Source of the DNA: Candidatus Dadabacteria bacterium
Lineage (GTDB): Bacteria > Desulfobacterota_D > UBA1144 > Nemesobacterales > JAJCZQ01
DNA length: 6,947 nucleotides
Reading direction: 5' to 3'
Assembly (NCBI GenBank): GCA_030624695.1
Contig: JAUXJP010000050.1
Location: 1 to 6,947, forward strand
In this document: piece after piece, positions 6,540-6,947 of the stretch
How positions within the stretch are numbered: the stretch's first letter is position 1
Layout of the letters: every line of letters begins with the position of its first letter
The notes under the pieces: model-generated
The model's input: the letters and a program-made list of their open reading frames with translations, nothing else
What the model was told of the DNA's origin: nothing
The model's database searches: none
Program-made: the position numbers and the translations under genes

Positions 6540-6833
6540 ATGTTAAAACTTCTGAATAGCAGAATAATATTTCTGGACTTATTAAGGGCATTTGCAGTCA
6601 TCGCAATGATCCAGGGCCATACTGTAGACATACTGCTCAGACAATCCTACAGGGGTAAAGATTCGTTTATATACTATCTCTGGAACTTTAACAGGGGCCT
6701 TACCGCACCGATTTTTTTATTTACAGCGGACTGTGTATTCACATTTATTTTTAGAAATAAGAAACTGCCTTTTACCGAAAACCCACGTGTCAAAAAGGGT
6801 CTAATACGCGGAACAGAGTTTCAGTTTTACTGA
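6540..6833 (+). pseudogene. N-terminal fragment of a polytopic acyltransferase-like membrane protein
   Basis: The 97-residue reading frame starts like heparan-alpha-glucosaminide N-acetyltransferase/DUF1624-type or related acyltransferase membrane proteins: FLDLLRAFAVIAMIQGHT (11-28), with Asp13, Arg16 and His27 in the first helix, then NRGLTAPIFLFTA (51-63) opening a second helix that runs to about residue 71. Such proteins normally have some 350-400 residues and about ten helices. Here the frame ends after VKKGLIRG (84-91) with six unrelated residues (TEFQFY) and a stop. The break looks like a deletion of the middle of the gene with a frame change, because a membrane tail continues in another frame. 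Transfer of acyl groups to an envelope sugar would be the family's role, but this copy should be inactive. The start is an ATG after a run of seven A, without a clear ribosome binding site. Confidence 0.65.
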
Positions 6834-6930
6834 ATCTGTACTATCTGCTTTAGGATTAATCTGCCTGATGGTACTGCTGGCGTATATCGCAAACTATCTT
6901 GAAGAGTGGAAAAGGGGGATTAAAGTATAA
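6805..6930 (+). pseudogene. Probable C-terminal remnant of the same acyltransferase-like gene
   Basis: In the frame of position 6829 (different from the 6540 frame), an open stretch begins after a TAA at 6802-6804 and runs to the TAA at 6928-6930, with no start codon near its beginning. It encodes about 41 residues: a short polar lead with FSFTE, a hydrophobic helix (SALGLICLMVLLAYIANYL) and the basic tail EEWKRGIKV. A membrane helix plus short charged tail is what one expects at the end of a polytopic acyltransferase. Joined to the fragment starting at 6540 it would form a gene missing roughly its middle two thirds. That the two pieces come from one gene is inference from position and character, not homology. 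The alternatives are a different gene's tail or an assembly join. Confidence 0.45.
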
Positions 6931-6947
6931 GCACTTTATTTAGAATA

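Overview
This 6.9-kb window is ordinary bacterial chromosome with moderate to low GC. Its core is a tightly packed plus-strand run of five genes (431-5282): uppS, dxr, rseP, a DUF58 membrane protein and a SnoaL/NTF2-like protein. The gaps between them are only 2, 9, 12 and 11 nt, so they are probably one transcription unit. The gene styles, the weak or absent Shine-Dalgarno sequences before most starts, and a Bacteroidota-type TAnnTTTG promoter element near 6521-6528 suggest a member of the Fibrobacterota-Chlorobiota-Bacteroidota (FCB) group, perhaps a Marinimicrobia- or Ignavibacteria-like organism. That placement is inference; no rRNA or other decisive marker is present.

Layout. Positions 1-166 are AT-rich and non-coding as far as I can see, with one imperfect hairpin (88-125). 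A small, unrecognised one-helix membrane protein may be encoded at 167-385. The envelope and isoprenoid block follows: UppS (makes the long polyprenyl diphosphate carrier), DXR (committed step of the MEP isoprenoid pathway that feeds UppS), RseP (site-2 intramembrane protease), DUF58 and SnoaL-like. The classical proteobacterial order uppS-cdsA-dxr-rseP is recognisable, but cdsA is missing between uppS and dxr. The run meets, tail to tail with 2 nt between stop codons, a minus-strand gene (5285-6505) encoding an alpha/beta hydrolase fused to an OsmC domain. Divergent from it, 34 nt away, lies the 5' end of a polytopic acyltransferase-like gene (6540 onward). This gene appears to have lost its middle: an N-terminal fragment ends at 6833, and what looks like a C-terminal membrane tail continues in another frame to 6930.

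The most unusual point is RseP. It is 532 residues long and carries three PDZ-like domains instead of the usual one or two. The extra one lies between the membrane-associated loop and the second transmembrane helix, a segment that should face the cytoplasm in the known RseP topology. I found no CRISPR array, tRNA, rRNA, insertion sequence or defence system. Apart from the RseP architecture and the broken terminal gene, the window is largely conventional.
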